Shown: piece after piece, positions 18,474-27,781 of the stretch
How positions within the stretch are numbered: the first letter of the stretch is position 1
How the letters are laid out: the number at the start of each line of letters is the position of its first letter
Source: CAZKBP01 sp964551015
GTDB taxonomy: Bacteria; Bacteroidota; Bacteroidia; Cytophagales; Microscillaceae
DNA length: 61,437 bases
Direction of reading: 5' to 3'
Assembly: GCA_964551015.1 (NCBI GenBank)
Contig: CAZKBP010000036.1
Span: 1-61,437, forward strand
The notes under the pieces: generated by a model
The model's database searches: none
What the model was told of the DNA's origin: nothing
The model's input: only the letters and a program-made list of their open reading frames with translations
Program-made: the position numbers and the translations under genes

Positions 18474-19838
18474 TTACCCTTTCATCATCTGTGCATAATG
18501 CTGATAGAACAGGGAAATGGTTTCGATTCCTTTGAAAAAGTTAAAAAGACCATAATGTTCGTTGGGCGAGTGAATGCTATCCGAATCCAAACCAAAACCC
18601 ATCAAGACCGTTTTGATGCCCAGTTCTCTTTCAAAGAGTGCCACGATGGGAATACTTCCTCCTTCGCGCTTCGGGATGGGTTTTTTGCCCCAAGCTTCCT
18701 CAAATGCCTTGCTTGCCGCCTGAAAAGCCACCGAATCAATGGGCGTAATGGCCGGTTCTCCGCCGTGGTGAGGAGTGACCTTGACCTTGACATAAGGAGG
18801 AGCAATGGATTCAAAATGCCGAGTGAATAGCTCTGTAATTTTTTGAGAAGATTGATTAGGAACCAAGCGCATGCTGATTTTGGCGTTGGCCTTGGAGGGC
18901 AAAACCGTTTTGGCTCCTTCCTGAATATAACCGCCCCAGATTCCGTTGACATCAAGCGTGGGGCGAGCTGAGGTTCTTTCCAAGGTGCTAAAACCAGCTT
19001 CGCCTTTCAAAGCTTTCACGGATAGATCTTCCTTGTAAGCATCCTCGTCAAAAGGAATGTTTGCGTAAGCTTCTCTTTCCGCAGCATTGAGTGCTAAGAC
19101 ATCATCGTAAAAACCAGGGATCGTAATTTTGCCGTTTTCATCCTGAAGAGCACTAATCATATCACAAAGCACGTTGATAGGATTCGCTACGCCTCCTCCA
19201 TATACGCCAGAGTGCAAATCACGATTAGGCCCCGTGACTTCCACTTCCAAGTAGCTCATCCCTCGCAAACCCGTGGTAATGGAAGGGACTTCATTGGAAA
19301 GCATGCTTGTATCGGAGATCAAGATCACATCTGCGGCTAGTTTTTCTCGGTTTTCTTTCACGAAGCCCTCTAAGTGGTCAGAGCCAATTTCCTCTTCGCC
19401 CTCGATCATGAATTTGATATTGCAAGGTACTTGGTTTTGGGCGACCATAGTCTCGAGGGCTTTGACGTGCATGTACATCTGTCCTTTGTCATCGCAGGCA
19501 CCTCGGGCATAGATTTTTTCGTTTTTGATCACTGGCTCAAAGGGAGGGGAATCCCAGAGTTCAATCGGGTCGGGTGGTTGCACGTCATAATGCCCATAGA
19601 CCAGAACGGTGGGCAACTTGGGGTCTATGATTTTTTCTCCGTAAACGATTGGGAAGCCCGGCGTTTCGCAGATTTCTACTTTGTCTGCGCCAGCTTTCAA
19701 TAGCTTTTCTTGGATAAACTGGGCGGCCTTACGCACATCCTGCTGGTATTTGGAGTCGGTACTGACCGAAGGGATACGAAGGAGTTGGAGGAGTTCTTCT
19801 AAAAATTGGTCGCGGTGCTGATCAATGTATGCTTTCAT
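18474..19838 (-). CDS. M20 family metallopeptidase (dipeptidase-like)
   Basis: This 454-residue cytosolic enzyme resembles CNDP2-type nonspecific dipeptidases. The metal-binding segments are VYGHYDVQP, ARGACDDKGQ, EGEEEIGS and ISDTSM, with the last ligand histidine in HSPNEHYGL near the C-terminus. The lid/dimerisation domain lies between about 200 and 320. It would cleave dipeptides, and substrate preference cannot be read from the sequence. The ATG start fits the family N-terminus. It is a single gene with gaps on both sides. Confidence 0.9.
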   Translation of the reverse strand: MKAYIDQHRDQFLEELLQLLRIPSVSTDSKYQQDVRKAAQFIQEKLLKAGADKVEICETPGFPIVYGEKIIDPKLPTVLVYGHYDVQPPDPIELWDSPPFEPVIKNEKIYARGACDDKGQMYMHVKALETMVAQNQVPCNIKFMIEGEEEIGSDHLEGFVKENREKLAADVILISDTSMLSNEVPSITTGLRGMSYLEVEVTGPNRDLHSGVYGGGVANPINVLCDMISALQDENGKITIPGFYDDVLALNAAEREAYANIPFDEDAYKEDLSVKALKGEAGFSTLERTSARPTLDVNGIWGGYIQEGAKTVLPSKANAKISMRLVPNQSSQKITELFTRHFESIAPPYVKVKVTPHHGGEPAITPIDSVAFQAASKAFEEAWGKKPIPKREGGSIPIVALFERELGIKTVLMGFGLDSDSIHSPNEHYGLFNFFKGIETISLFYQHYAQMMKG

Positions 19839-19969
19839 AAAATGGAATCAATTGGAGCAAAGAAATTAAACTAAGGTAAAAGTAGAGATGTTTTTTGGAT
19901 TTTCCTTAGATACTAGTAAGTAAAGAAAATCTAGGCAGCAAGAAAGGAAGCGATATCCAAAAAGGAAGG

Positions 19970-20659
19970 CTAATGTTTTTTTCGAAGCCTCAGGTTGGCT
20001 CGGCTTTCCTCCCCGTGGAGTAGCTTGACAATGTTTTTCTGATGGGTCAATACCACCACGGCGAACATCAGAAATCCAAATACAATCAAAATTGGATCAT
20101 CTGGGCGAAAACGAGGCGTGAGAGACAAGAGCGGAAAAGTCAAAGTAGCTAAAATGGAACCCAAAGAAACGTAGCGAGAAAAGAGCAAAACTACCACGAA
20201 TACTCCCACGCAAATCAGAGTCAGTTGAGCATCTACGGCTAGCATCATTCCTAAAAGGGTAGCGACACCCTTGCCACCTTTGAAACCCACGTAAATCGGG
20301 AAAATGTGCCCTAAGATCGCCAAGGAGCCAAAAATTAATTTATAGAAAATGATTTTGTAGAGTAGGAATTCGTCATAAGAAACCATCTCCAAATACACAA
20401 ATAAAGAAGCCAAAGAAGTAGCTGCCCAGCCTTTGAAAACATCAATGGACAACACGAAAATACCTGCTTTTACCCCCAATACTCGGAAGGTATTAGTGGC
20501 ACCGGCGTTACCGCTACCATGTTTGCGAACATCGGTATTGTAAAAGAATTTCCCTGACCACACCGAAGTAGGTACAGAACCCATCAGGTAAGCAAGAATG
20601 GCACCCAAGCAAATGATAATCAAATCGGGACTAATGGAAGCAAGAATTAGATAAATCAT
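19970..20659 (-). CDS. plsY: Glycerol-3-phosphate acyltransferase PlsY
   Basis: This 229-residue inner-membrane enzyme transfers acyl groups from acyl-phosphate to glycerol-3-phosphate, the first step of phospholipid synthesis. The hallmark segments are present: GSVPTSVW, then KHGSGNAGATN, and GFKGGKGVAT. There are about five transmembrane helices and a basic C-terminal tail. The frame extends to a TTG at 20710, but that TTG is itself part of the -33 promoter box and the -7 box follows, so ATG at 20659 is the real start. Confidence 0.93.
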   Translation of the reverse strand: MIYLILASISPDLIIICLGAILAYLMGSVPTSVWSGKFFYNTDVRKHGSGNAGATNTFRVLGVKAGIFVLSIDVFKGWAATSLASLFVYLEMVSYDEFLLYKIIFYKLIFGSLAILGHIFPIYVGFKGGKGVATLLGMMLAVDAQLTLICVGVFVVVLLFSRYVSLGSILATLTFPLLSLTPRFRPDDPILIVFGFLMFAVVVLTHQKNIVKLLHGEESRANLRLRKKH

Positions 20660-20679
20660 AATTTGAGGAGGTTTCGTGA

Positions 20680-20711
20680 CAAAGTTACTCAAGGAATACA
20701 GATAATTCAAA
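20680..20711 (-). promoter_or_regulatory. Bacteroidota sigma-A-type promoter of plsY
   Basis: On the minus strand TTTG at 20708-20711, a 20-bp spacer and TAACTTTG at 20680-20687 match the TTTG-N19/20-TAnnTTTG consensus closely. The ATG of plsY lies about 20 bases downstream of the -7 box. This is the best promoter seen in the window and part of the basis for assigning the phylum. Confidence 0.8.
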
Positions 20712-20867
20712 TGCTTAGTTTGACTATCTTACTAAAAATCTCTCCTAAATTATGGAAGAAGCAAAAAATGGCATTTTTTGATTTGTAATTGAAAGGTGGT
20801 TCGGGCTTTTATTTTAGGGAATGCCGTGGATGTAGCGTTTTTATCCTCTCAATCTTTTTCAGGTATC

Positions 20868-21006
20868 CGTCCCTGATTTTTTATATTCTGAAAATAATAG
20901 GCAACGCTTAGCGCAGAAATCAGGGGTTTCATATGAAGTTGTCTAAAGTTTAATTTGAACGGCAAAATTCATATCTCGCCAGCAAATCAAAACTTTAGAC
21001 ACTTCA
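20868..21006. repeat. Nested inverted repeats after the secreted-repeat protein gene
   Basis: ATGAAGTTGTCTAAAGTTT and following bases (20933-20957) face a near-complement at 20983-21006, giving roughly 24-bp arms with one-base gaps and a 25-base loop. A second pair, CCCTGATTTT near 20868 and AAATCAGGG near 20918, lies beside it. The sequence is just 3' of the minus-strand gene ending at 21029, so the main hairpin could be a terminator or the end of a small mobile repeat. Confidence 0.55.
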
Positions 21007-21028
21007 TGCTTATTCATATAGCAAGTAT

Positions 21029-23755
21029 TTAATGCTTTAGCAAGCGATGTAATTCAGGAGGAAAATTAGCCCCTTCTACCTGTAGATAGAAAGTGCCTTG
21101 CTTCGCCTCCCACCGAGGCGGAAGCTTGATTTCCAAAGCCTGTTGATCGCTCATCAAGACCTGACTCCCTCTACTCACTTCATGCCCTTCTTGATCCCAA
21201 ATGGTATAACGAACTTCACCGAACACTGGCTCTAAAAAGCTGACAAAAATCGACCTTCCCTCGAGGGGTACAGGGTACACCCGTGCCTTGGTCGTACGGG
21301 GTAGAGGTTGGTCGGTTCCCGTGATTTTTAGTTTAGCTGGGCTGGCCCCCGTGATGCTGAAACTCACGGTAAGGTTTATGCCTTCGCCCAGGGCTTGAAG
21401 GGTATTTTGTCCCGAAAGATTCAGAAGATCAATGACCTTTGGTTCTTGGGTCAGGGGGAAGATCTCACCTGACTGGTTGGCATCTCCAGCCAGAGAGTAG
21501 GGCGCTAGGCCTTCTGCCTGAGCAAACTCCCCATTCAATTGAAAGCGAATCAATCCCAAGTTGGTATGAGCAGGTTGGGTTTGTAAAACCACGCCTCTTT
21601 TATCCAGATCGCTGGCAGAAATAGTAGCCTGCTGCAGAGGGCCAATCAATTGTTGATTGGTGGTGTTGATGAGTGCCAAGCGGGGAAATTCCGTATGGCT
21701 TTCATCCTTGATCCGAATCTGAAAAGTGGCTGCGTTTCCTGCCACTCCCTGACCATTGTTTTGTGTGTAGGGCCTAGCCGTGATCGTGAGTATGTCACCG
21801 GCTTGGAATTGATTTTTGATATTGTTGAAATTCCCATTCGCATCTCCACCCAAGGCATAAGGAGCCAAGTTTTCAATCTTAGGATTGGGAGAAAAACCAT
21901 TTCCAGTAAAAACAATACTTTCTACCTCTCCCGGAGCCTCGGCACGGATATTCAGACCTATGTCCTCAAATGCAGACAAGTTAATCTCATCCTGAGCCGA
22001 AAGTTCACGGATGTCTTGGTTGCTATTGGCATTGACTAAGAACAAACGTGGAGCAGGATTTTCGGAAGTATTGACAATTCTAACGACTGAGGTAAAGGCT
22101 TCACCCGCTCTTCCTTGACCATTGGCATGTTCGTAGGGCGTAGCCGTGATCGTAAGTGTTTCACCAGCTTGGAATTGATTTTTGATATTGTTGAAATTCC
22201 CATTTGCATCTCCGCCCAAGGCATAAGGGGCCAAGTTTTCAATTTTAGGATTGGGAGAAAAACCATTTCCTGTAAAGACAACACTTCCTACATTTCCCTG
22301 GGCTTCGGCGCGAATATTGAGGCCAAAATCCTGATAACGCGCTAGGTCAATTTCATCTTGGGCAGAAAGCTCACGGAGATCACGATTAGCTCCTATGATA
22401 TTAGCTTCGGTGTTGACCAAGATCAAGCGCGTGATGGCAAAAGCTCGCGGATCGGCATCGAATTCATAAACACGCACGTGCCCAGCTTGTCTGTTGGCAG
22501 CATTCAGAGGAGCTCCAATCGCGACCCGACTTCCATCTGCAGACAGAGAAACCGAAGTGCCACTATTGTTGCCGAGAGCTTCTCCATCAATAAAAGCACC
22601 TAATGGCATCCAGGTGTTTCCATTATATTCATACAACCTTACCTGTCCTCGGCCATTGCCATCTTTGGTTTGTTCAGTTTTGGGGACACCAATGGCTAAT
22701 TGCTGTCCATCTGCGGATAGGGAGACGGATGTTCCACTCTCCTCTCGGCTGGTCTTGCCTCTAATTTCAGCCCCTATTTGTACCCAGTTGCTACCATTAT
22801 ACTCGTATACTTCTACACGACCAGTTTGAAAGCCATTGGCACTACTAAAGGGAGCCCCAATAGCCACCCGGTTCCCATCACTGGATAGAGAAATGGACAG
22901 ACCAAATTGCTCTCTCTCTTCTTTTCCTTCAATATCGGAACCTAATTGTACCCAATTACTACCATTGTATTCATAAACCTGCACTTGATTTGTGGAGGGA
23001 CGATTGCTACTACCGGGAGCACCAATGGCTACGCGCTGCCCGTTGGCCGAGAGAGAAACCGACCAACCGCTATTGTCGTCAGTGGCTTCCCCGTCCATAT
23101 TGGCTCCGATTTGAGACCAGTGCTTGCCATTGTACTGATAAACACGCACTTGCCCCGTGGCATTGCCATTTTCATCCTTATGAGTCGGAGCACCGATGGC
23201 TACGCGTTGCCCATCGGCTGAGAGAGAAACTGCCCAGCCATTTTGATCCCCTGAGGCGGCACCGTCTATATTGGCTCCTAATTGTATCCAGGCATGACCG
23301 TTGTATTCATAGACCTGTACGTAACCAGCTTGGCCGGAAAGAAAGGCAGGGGCACCAATGGCTACGCGCTTACCATCTGCTGATAGAGAAACGGAATTGC
23401 CACTAAAATCTCCCGCTGCTTCTCCATGGATATCGCCACCCAATTGCATCCAAGAGCTTCCCTTGAGCTCGTAGATCTGTACCTGTCCGGCAAGATCACC
23501 GTTATCATCATTGGCAGGTGCGCCGATAGCCACCCGCTGGCCGTCTGCGGAAATAGAGACAGAATGACCCGTGTTATCACCGGATGCCTCGCCGTCTATG
23601 TCCTGTCCAAGCTGTCTCCAGATGCCCTGAGCAGGGAGATTACTTGCCGCAAAAAAACTAAATACGATCCCCAACCATAGATATGCTCGCAAGAGCTTGT
23701 TCAAGTATGTAATACTTTTGGGGTAAAATGTGCATGATTTTTTGAGTATTATCAT
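21029..23755 (-). CDS. Secreted repeat protein with FG-GAP-like repeats and T9SS-type C-terminus
   Basis: This 908-residue protein begins with a signal peptide ending near LPAQG. Seven repeats of about 50-57 residues follow (about 45-440). Each has W-x-Q-L-G, a DG-E-A turn, SVSLSADG-x-RVAIGAP and VYEYNG, as in beta-propeller FG-GAP/integrin-like repeats. Two near-identical modules of 122 residues and a third divergent one follow (to about 800). The last ~85 residues contain VYPVPL and beta-strands typical of type IX secretion sorting tails. It is probably cell-surface or secreted, possibly adhesive. The DNA repeats at 366-bp spacing are nearly identical, suggesting recent duplication or gene conversion. 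Confidence 0.85.
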   Translation of the reverse strand: MIILKKSCTFYPKSITYLNKLLRAYLWLGIVFSFFAASNLPAQGIWRQLGQDIDGEASGDNTGHSVSISADGQRVAIGAPANDDNGDLAGQVQIYELKGSSWMQLGGDIHGEAAGDFSGNSVSLSADGKRVAIGAPAFLSGQAGYVQVYEYNGHAWIQLGANIDGAASGDQNGWAVSLSADGQRVAIGAPTHKDENGNATGQVRVYQYNGKHWSQIGANMDGEATDDNSGWSVSLSANGQRVAIGAPGSSNRPSTNQVQVYEYNGSNWVQLGSDIEGKEEREQFGLSISLSSDGNRVAIGAPFSSANGFQTGRVEVYEYNGSNWVQIGAEIRGKTSREESGTSVSLSADGQQLAIGVPKTEQTKDGNGRGQVRLYEYNGNTWMPLGAFIDGEALGNNSGTSVSLSADGSRVAIGAPLNAANRQAGHVRVYEFDADPRAFAITRLILVNTEANIIGANRDLRELSAQDEIDLARYQDFGLNIRAEAQGNVGSVVFTGNGFSPNPKIENLAPYALGGDANGNFNNIKNQFQAGETLTITATPYEHANGQGRAGEAFTSVVRIVNTSENPAPRLFLVNANSNQDIRELSAQDEINLSAFEDIGLNIRAEAPGEVESIVFTGNGFSPNPKIENLAPYALGGDANGNFNNIKNQFQAGDILTITARPYTQNNGQGVAGNAATFQIRIKDESHTEFPRLALINTTNQQLIGPLQQATISASDLDKRGVVLQTQPAHTNLGLIRFQLNGEFAQAEGLAPYSLAGDANQSGEIFPLTQEPKVIDLLNLSGQNTLQALGEGINLTVSFSITGASPAKLKITGTDQPLPRTTKARVYPVPLEGRSIFVSFLEPVFGEVRYTIWDQEGHEVSRGSQVLMSDQQALEIKLPPRWEAKQGTFYLQVEGANFPPELHRLLKH

Positions 23756-24022
23756 GGTGCTAAAAAATTTAAATTAAGATAATGATAAACTGCATGAGAA
23801 TCACTTGCTCATGGCTGATTAAGAGGAGAGACAGGCAAACCCGTGGTAGTGGGTGATTATGATGAAGATATCTTCTTAGGACAACTTTTGCAAGTGAATG
23901 TTACCAACAACGGTTTTTTGCTACGAATGGCGAGGGTTTGGTTCAGATAGATGTCCTAGAGGTGGTTCGTATGAAAATCAGGCTAGACTTTAGAGCTTTT
24001 GGGTAAAACTAGAGTTTCGTCC
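23756..24022. other. Intergenic gap with possible decayed coding fragment
   Basis: On the plus strand about 23843-23992 reads as protein-like sequence: VVVGDYDEDIFLG in one frame, then GEGLVQIDVLEVVR in another, as if one frameshift split a short coding remnant. No start, no full domain and no recognisable family. I do not call it a gene. Confidence 0.3.
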
Positions 24023-24988
24023 CTACTTTTTCTTTCCCCAAGTTTTGCTCCACTCCGTCAGAAAGCCAATGCCATAGGCAGAAAGCTGCGTGAAAACGGC
24101 AGCAATGCTCAAAATACCTACATAGGGATTCTTGGTACGCGCTACCGAATCCGAGAAAATCAGGGTGATGTATAGCAAAATCATCCCGACTTGCAGCAAG
24201 AAAAGCTCCCAACTGAACCAAGGCGTAACGAGAAGCGAGGCACAAAACAACACAAACAAAGCTGGCAGGAGATGCACCATCTTAATTTCTTTGGGATAAA
24301 ACCGCCAGACATTAATACGCGCTCTTCCAAAAAAGTGTAACTGCTTATAGAACTGGCGAAAATTGACGCGCCTTTTGTGATAGACAAAAGCGTCTCGGAT
24401 CAAGGCCATTTTGAAAAAGTTGCGCTCGATTCGAATACTAAATTCAATATCTTCACCCATTCGAGTGATTTTGTAACCCCCAACCTCTTCGTAAACTTGT
24501 CTTGAAATGCCCATATTAAAACTCCGAGGCCGAAAACGCTCAGCAATTTTTTTGCCCCCTCTGATGCCACCCGTGGAGATAAAAGAAGTCATCGCGTAAT
24601 TGATGGCTTTCTGCACGGGGGTAAAGCTAGAGTGGGCTCGATCGGGACCGCCGTAAGCATCTAGTTTATGTTCCAGAATCGCCTGATGAACTGTCTCGAG
24701 GTAATGCGGTGGAATGAGGCAATCCGAATCAAAAACTACGAAGAAATCGCCATTGGCTCTCTCGAAACCATAATTCCGCGAAAAGCCCTGTCCAGTATTT
24801 TCTTTGAAGTAATAATAGATTTCTAATTGATCTTGAAAATCAGCCACTACCTGATCGGCTTTCTGGCTAGAGCCATCTTCTACGATAATGACCTCAAAAT
24901 CACGGTAGGTCTGTTGGGTTAGAGAAGCCAATAGCTCTCTAACTTCATGAGGACGATTGTATACAGGAATAACGAGGGAATATTTCAT
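24023..24988 (-). CDS. Family 2 glycosyltransferase with C-terminal membrane helices
   Basis: This 321-residue protein starts with a GT-A domain: SLVIPVYNRP, then VEDGSS, and the metal-binding FDSD. The acceptor-side motif GEDIEFS follows. Two to three hydrophobic helices (about 238-300) anchor it in the inner membrane. It would add a sugar from a nucleotide donor during polysaccharide, glycolipid or protein glycan synthesis. It is the last gene of a minus-strand run of five with gaps of 58-83 bp. Donor and acceptor are unknown. Confidence 0.88.
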   Translation of the reverse strand: MKYSLVIPVYNRPHEVRELLASLTQQTYRDFEVIIVEDGSSQKADQVVADFQDQLEIYYYFKENTGQGFSRNYGFERANGDFFVVFDSDCLIPPHYLETVHQAILEHKLDAYGGPDRAHSSFTPVQKAINYAMTSFISTGGIRGGKKIAERFRPRSFNMGISRQVYEEVGGYKITRMGEDIEFSIRIERNFFKMALIRDAFVYHKRRVNFRQFYKQLHFFGRARINVWRFYPKEIKMVHLLPALFVLFCASLLVTPWFSWELFLLQVGMILLYITLIFSDSVARTKNPYVGILSIAAVFTQLSAYGIGFLTEWSKTWGKKK

Positions 24989-25071
24989 ATTTCCAAAATC
25001 GAGCTTTCCATTTTGGCTGGCAAGTTAGGAAACTTCCTAGAATATCGCGGCCAATTTTTCAAATGACCTCT

Positions 25072-26085
25072 TTAGAGACGCAGAAAGCTGTAATCAAGTT
25101 CTCCCATCTGGCCGAGCTTATCTTGGCTAGCTTGGATCGCCAGTGTGGACTGATCTATCCCAATCCATTTTCTATTTTGTAACTGTGCCGCTTTTAGCGT
25201 GGTGCCAGACCCACAGAAGCAATCCAAGACCCAACTGCCTGCCTCGGAGGAAGTGCGAACGATCAAATCTAGCAAAGCTGCATTTTTTTCGGTGGGGTAG
25301 CTAGGATAAGGCGGGTCTTTAAATTCCCAAATGTCTTGCATTCGTTTGCCTGCTCGCTCTTCGGCGTAGATAATTTTGCGAGGATTCCCTTTGGCCGACC
25401 ATTCCATGAGTCCTTCGCTATCCCAGCGTTCCAGTGTTTGTACATCGGTACGCCAGTGCCGACCCGGGGGTGGAAGCATTCCCCTGAATTTTTCGTTAGA
25501 TTTTCCTTTTTGGGTTTCACCCGGAGCGTGAATGGGCACGGTGGTGTAGCGGCGTCCTTGCTGGTCTGTTTTGGGGAAGAGTTTGACTAAATCTTTTTCC
25601 GTGTAGGGTTCCAGCGGTTCGTTCCAGATGGGGCGGGTGGATTTAGAGTAAAAGAGAATCAAGTCTTTGATATTCCCGTAGCCAATACGCTTGAAATTCT
25701 TGGGGTTGCACTTGATTCTGGCAATTTCATTACGGAAATTTTCTACCCCAAAGACTTCATCCATCAGGATTTTCACGTAGTGCCCAATTTTGTAATCGGT
25801 GTGTAGGTAAATAGAGCCTCTTTCCGAAAGTAAGTCTCGGATCAATAAAAGTCGTTCTTTTAGAAATTGAATAAAGTCTTGCCCTTTTAGCTGGTCGGCA
25901 TAGGCGATTTTTCCAGCTCTGGCTTTGCTAATGGTGGTGTTGCGTCCTTCGCTGATCGTAAAATTTCCTCCGGTGGCAAAGGGGGGATCAATGTAGACCA
26001 GATCTATTTGCCCCGCGAATTGCTTTTCTTTTAGTAAAAACTGTAGGCCTTTTAGGTTTTCCGAATGAAGAAGGAAATTGGACAC
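25072..26085 (-). CDS. Orphan DNA adenine methyltransferase, beta class
   Basis: This 337-residue protein has the catalytic motif DPPF at 33-36 ahead of the SAM-binding motif DCFCGSGTT at 288-296, the order of beta-class N6-adenine (or N4-cytosine) methyltransferases such as type III Mod proteins. The target-recognition region would be about 120-270. The initiator appears to be GTG, because no ATG precedes the conserved start. No restriction endonuclease or specificity gene is adjacent. Glycosyltransferase genes flank it on the same strand, so it looks like a solitary methylase. Confidence 0.87.
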   Translation of the reverse strand: MSNFLLHSENLKGLQFLLKEKQFAGQIDLVYIDPPFATGGNFTISEGRNTTISKARAGKIAYADQLKGQDFIQFLKERLLLIRDLLSERGSIYLHTDYKIGHYVKILMDEVFGVENFRNEIARIKCNPKNFKRIGYGNIKDLILFYSKSTRPIWNEPLEPYTEKDLVKLFPKTDQQGRRYTTVPIHAPGETQKGKSNEKFRGMLPPPGRHWRTDVQTLERWDSEGLMEWSAKGNPRKIIYAEERAGKRMQDIWEFKDPPYPSYPTEKNAALLDLIVRTSSEAGSWVLDCFCGSGTTLKAAQLQNRKWIGIDQSTLAIQASQDKLGQMGELDYSFLRL

Positions 26086-26149
26086 GTTTATTTTAAATAA
26101 TGTTTTACCAGAATCGCCAAGATGATGCGGAGTCGGAGCTTCGTGCTTG

Positions 26150-27136
26150 CTATACTTCTATCGAGTCCAAATTCACCGTTTCGGAGATAATATAATCGTT
26201 GTTGTGGTGGGAATTGGTAGTAATCATCTCTCCCACGAAACCAGCCAAAAATAGCTGTACTCCAATCCCGATGGCCAAAAGTGCCAGATAAAAAAGCGGA
26301 CGATCCGTCACCAAGCTCATGCCTGGACGGTTCTCGATAAAAAGTGCTTGCTTGATAATCAGTACAATCGCAATGACAAACCCTGCTAAAAAGGCCAAAA
26401 TTCCCAGAGAGCCAAAGAAGTGCATGGGTCTTTTGCGGAAGCGCGTAACAAAACTAATCGAGAGCAGATCCAGTAATCCATAGACAAATCTTTCCAAGCC
26501 AAACTTAGTCACGCCGTACTTGCGTGGGCGATGCACCACCACTTTTTCCCCGATCTTAGCATAACCCGCCCATTTAGCGATAAGAGGAATATAGCGGTGC
26601 ATTTCTCCATAAATTTCTATATGCTTGACCACTTGCGCATTGTAAGACTTCAATCCGCAGTTGAAATCGTGTAGTTTGATTCCTGAGAACCAGCGCGTTA
26701 CTCCGTTGTAGAGCTTCGTGGGAATGGTTTTAGAGATAGGGTCTTTGCGGTGTTTTTTCCAGCCCGAAATAAGATCATAGCCCTCCTCGTTAATCAAGCG
26801 GTAGAGTTCGGGAATCTCGTCGGGGCTGTCTTGCAAATCTGCATCCATGGTAATCACCACTCGCCCACGGGCAGCTTTGAAGCCTGTGTTGAGTGCGGCA
26901 GATTTACCGTAATTTCGATTGAGGCAAATGCCTTTGACGTGAGAGTTTTCTCGGCTGATTTTGCGAATCACTTCCCAAGAGCGATCCCGACTACCATCGT
27001 TTACGAGCAATACTTCATAGAGAAAATCATTCTCCTGCATCACCCGCTCGATCCATTCGCAAAGCTCGGGGAGAGATTCTTCCTCATTGTAAAGAGGGAT
27101 AACAACACTTATATCGGGAGTAAAATTGGAATTCAA
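26150..27136 (-). CDS. GtrB/DPM1-like family 2 glycosyltransferase
   Basis: This 328-residue protein has an N-terminal GT-A domain with VVIPLYNEE, VNDGSRD and the metal motif DADLQD. Two transmembrane helices near the C-terminus (about 232-256 and 268-300) match polyprenyl-phosphate glycosyltransferases that load a sugar on undecaprenyl phosphate. The only initiator in frame near the conserved start is TTG at 27136. It is followed, 64 bp on, by the methyltransferase gene and preceded by the DUF4199 gene, a pairing I associate with Bacteroidota. Confidence 0.88.
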   Translation of the reverse strand: MNSNFTPDISVVIPLYNEEESLPELCEWIERVMQENDFLYEVLLVNDGSRDRSWEVIRKISRENSHVKGICLNRNYGKSAALNTGFKAARGRVVITMDADLQDSPDEIPELYRLINEEGYDLISGWKKHRKDPISKTIPTKLYNGVTRWFSGIKLHDFNCGLKSYNAQVVKHIEIYGEMHRYIPLIAKWAGYAKIGEKVVVHRPRKYGVTKFGLERFVYGLLDLLSISFVTRFRKRPMHFFGSLGILAFLAGFVIAIVLIIKQALFIENRPGMSLVTDRPLFYLALLAIGIGVQLFLAGFVGEMITTNSHHNNDYIISETVNLDSIEV

Positions 27137-27198
27137 AATTAATAGATTACTCGTTAGAATTTTTTTTTGAATGTGTGCAAAGTCTGTACTGAATGCGC

Positions 27199-27723
27199 TT
27201 ATTCGGCGAAGGGGTCTTTCTTTTTTCTCATGAAAATAGAAATAATCAAGCTACAAATCGTACCGAACACCCCGTAGGTGATGACATAGTTCAGGAAATA
27301 GCTACTGGGGCGAAGAAACATTCTCAACTGGTCGGTCATCTGATCTATCTCCTCGTCTGACCAACCCCATTGATCGCCCATTTCTTCGTACATCCGTGTT
27401 TGCAGTTCTAAGTCCTGTTGAATAATGCTAGGGTCAAAGCTCAAATAAATCAAGAAGAAAAAGCCTACTCCAAGCCCAGCGATGGCAGAGAGCATGGCGC
27501 CCATCCCTACTCCTTGGCCATACGTCATGTATCCTCCTGAGGCTTGTTTGTATTCTCGGATAGCAAAGACAATACCTACGATCAAGATCACATTACTTAG
27601 CCAGTCAATCATTCGGTATTGTCCGGTGATGATCTCGGCCCAGTAAAAAATAATAGAAGCCACCGCCGTGTATAAACCATACTTGGCGGCAAAGCGGGCA
27701 GTACCTGGAGATGAATCGCTCAT
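27199..27723 (-). CDS. DUF4199 membrane protein
   Basis: This 174-residue protein has four hydrophobic helices with the pattern of DUF4199: AAKYGLYTA near the start, a GYMTYGQGVGMG turn between helices 2 and 3, and a basic C-terminus RKKKDPF. The open frame extends upstream to 27885, but those residues overlap the tdk gene and are lysine-rich noise, so the ATG at 27723 is chosen. Function is unknown. In Bacteroidota this family often sits next to a GtrB-like glycosyltransferase, as here. Confidence 0.8.
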   Translation of the reverse strand: MSDSSPGTARFAAKYGLYTAVASIIFYWAEIITGQYRMIDWLSNVILIVGIVFAIREYKQASGGYMTYGQGVGMGAMLSAIAGLGVGFFFLIYLSFDPSIIQQDLELQTRMYEEMGDQWGWSDEEIDQMTDQLRMFLRPSSYFLNYVITYGVFGTICSLIISIFMRKKKDPFAE

Positions 27724-27781
27724 AGTGTTAAATTCCTTTGATTCAGTTCGAGCGCAAAGATAGGGGGAATCCTTCGAATTT

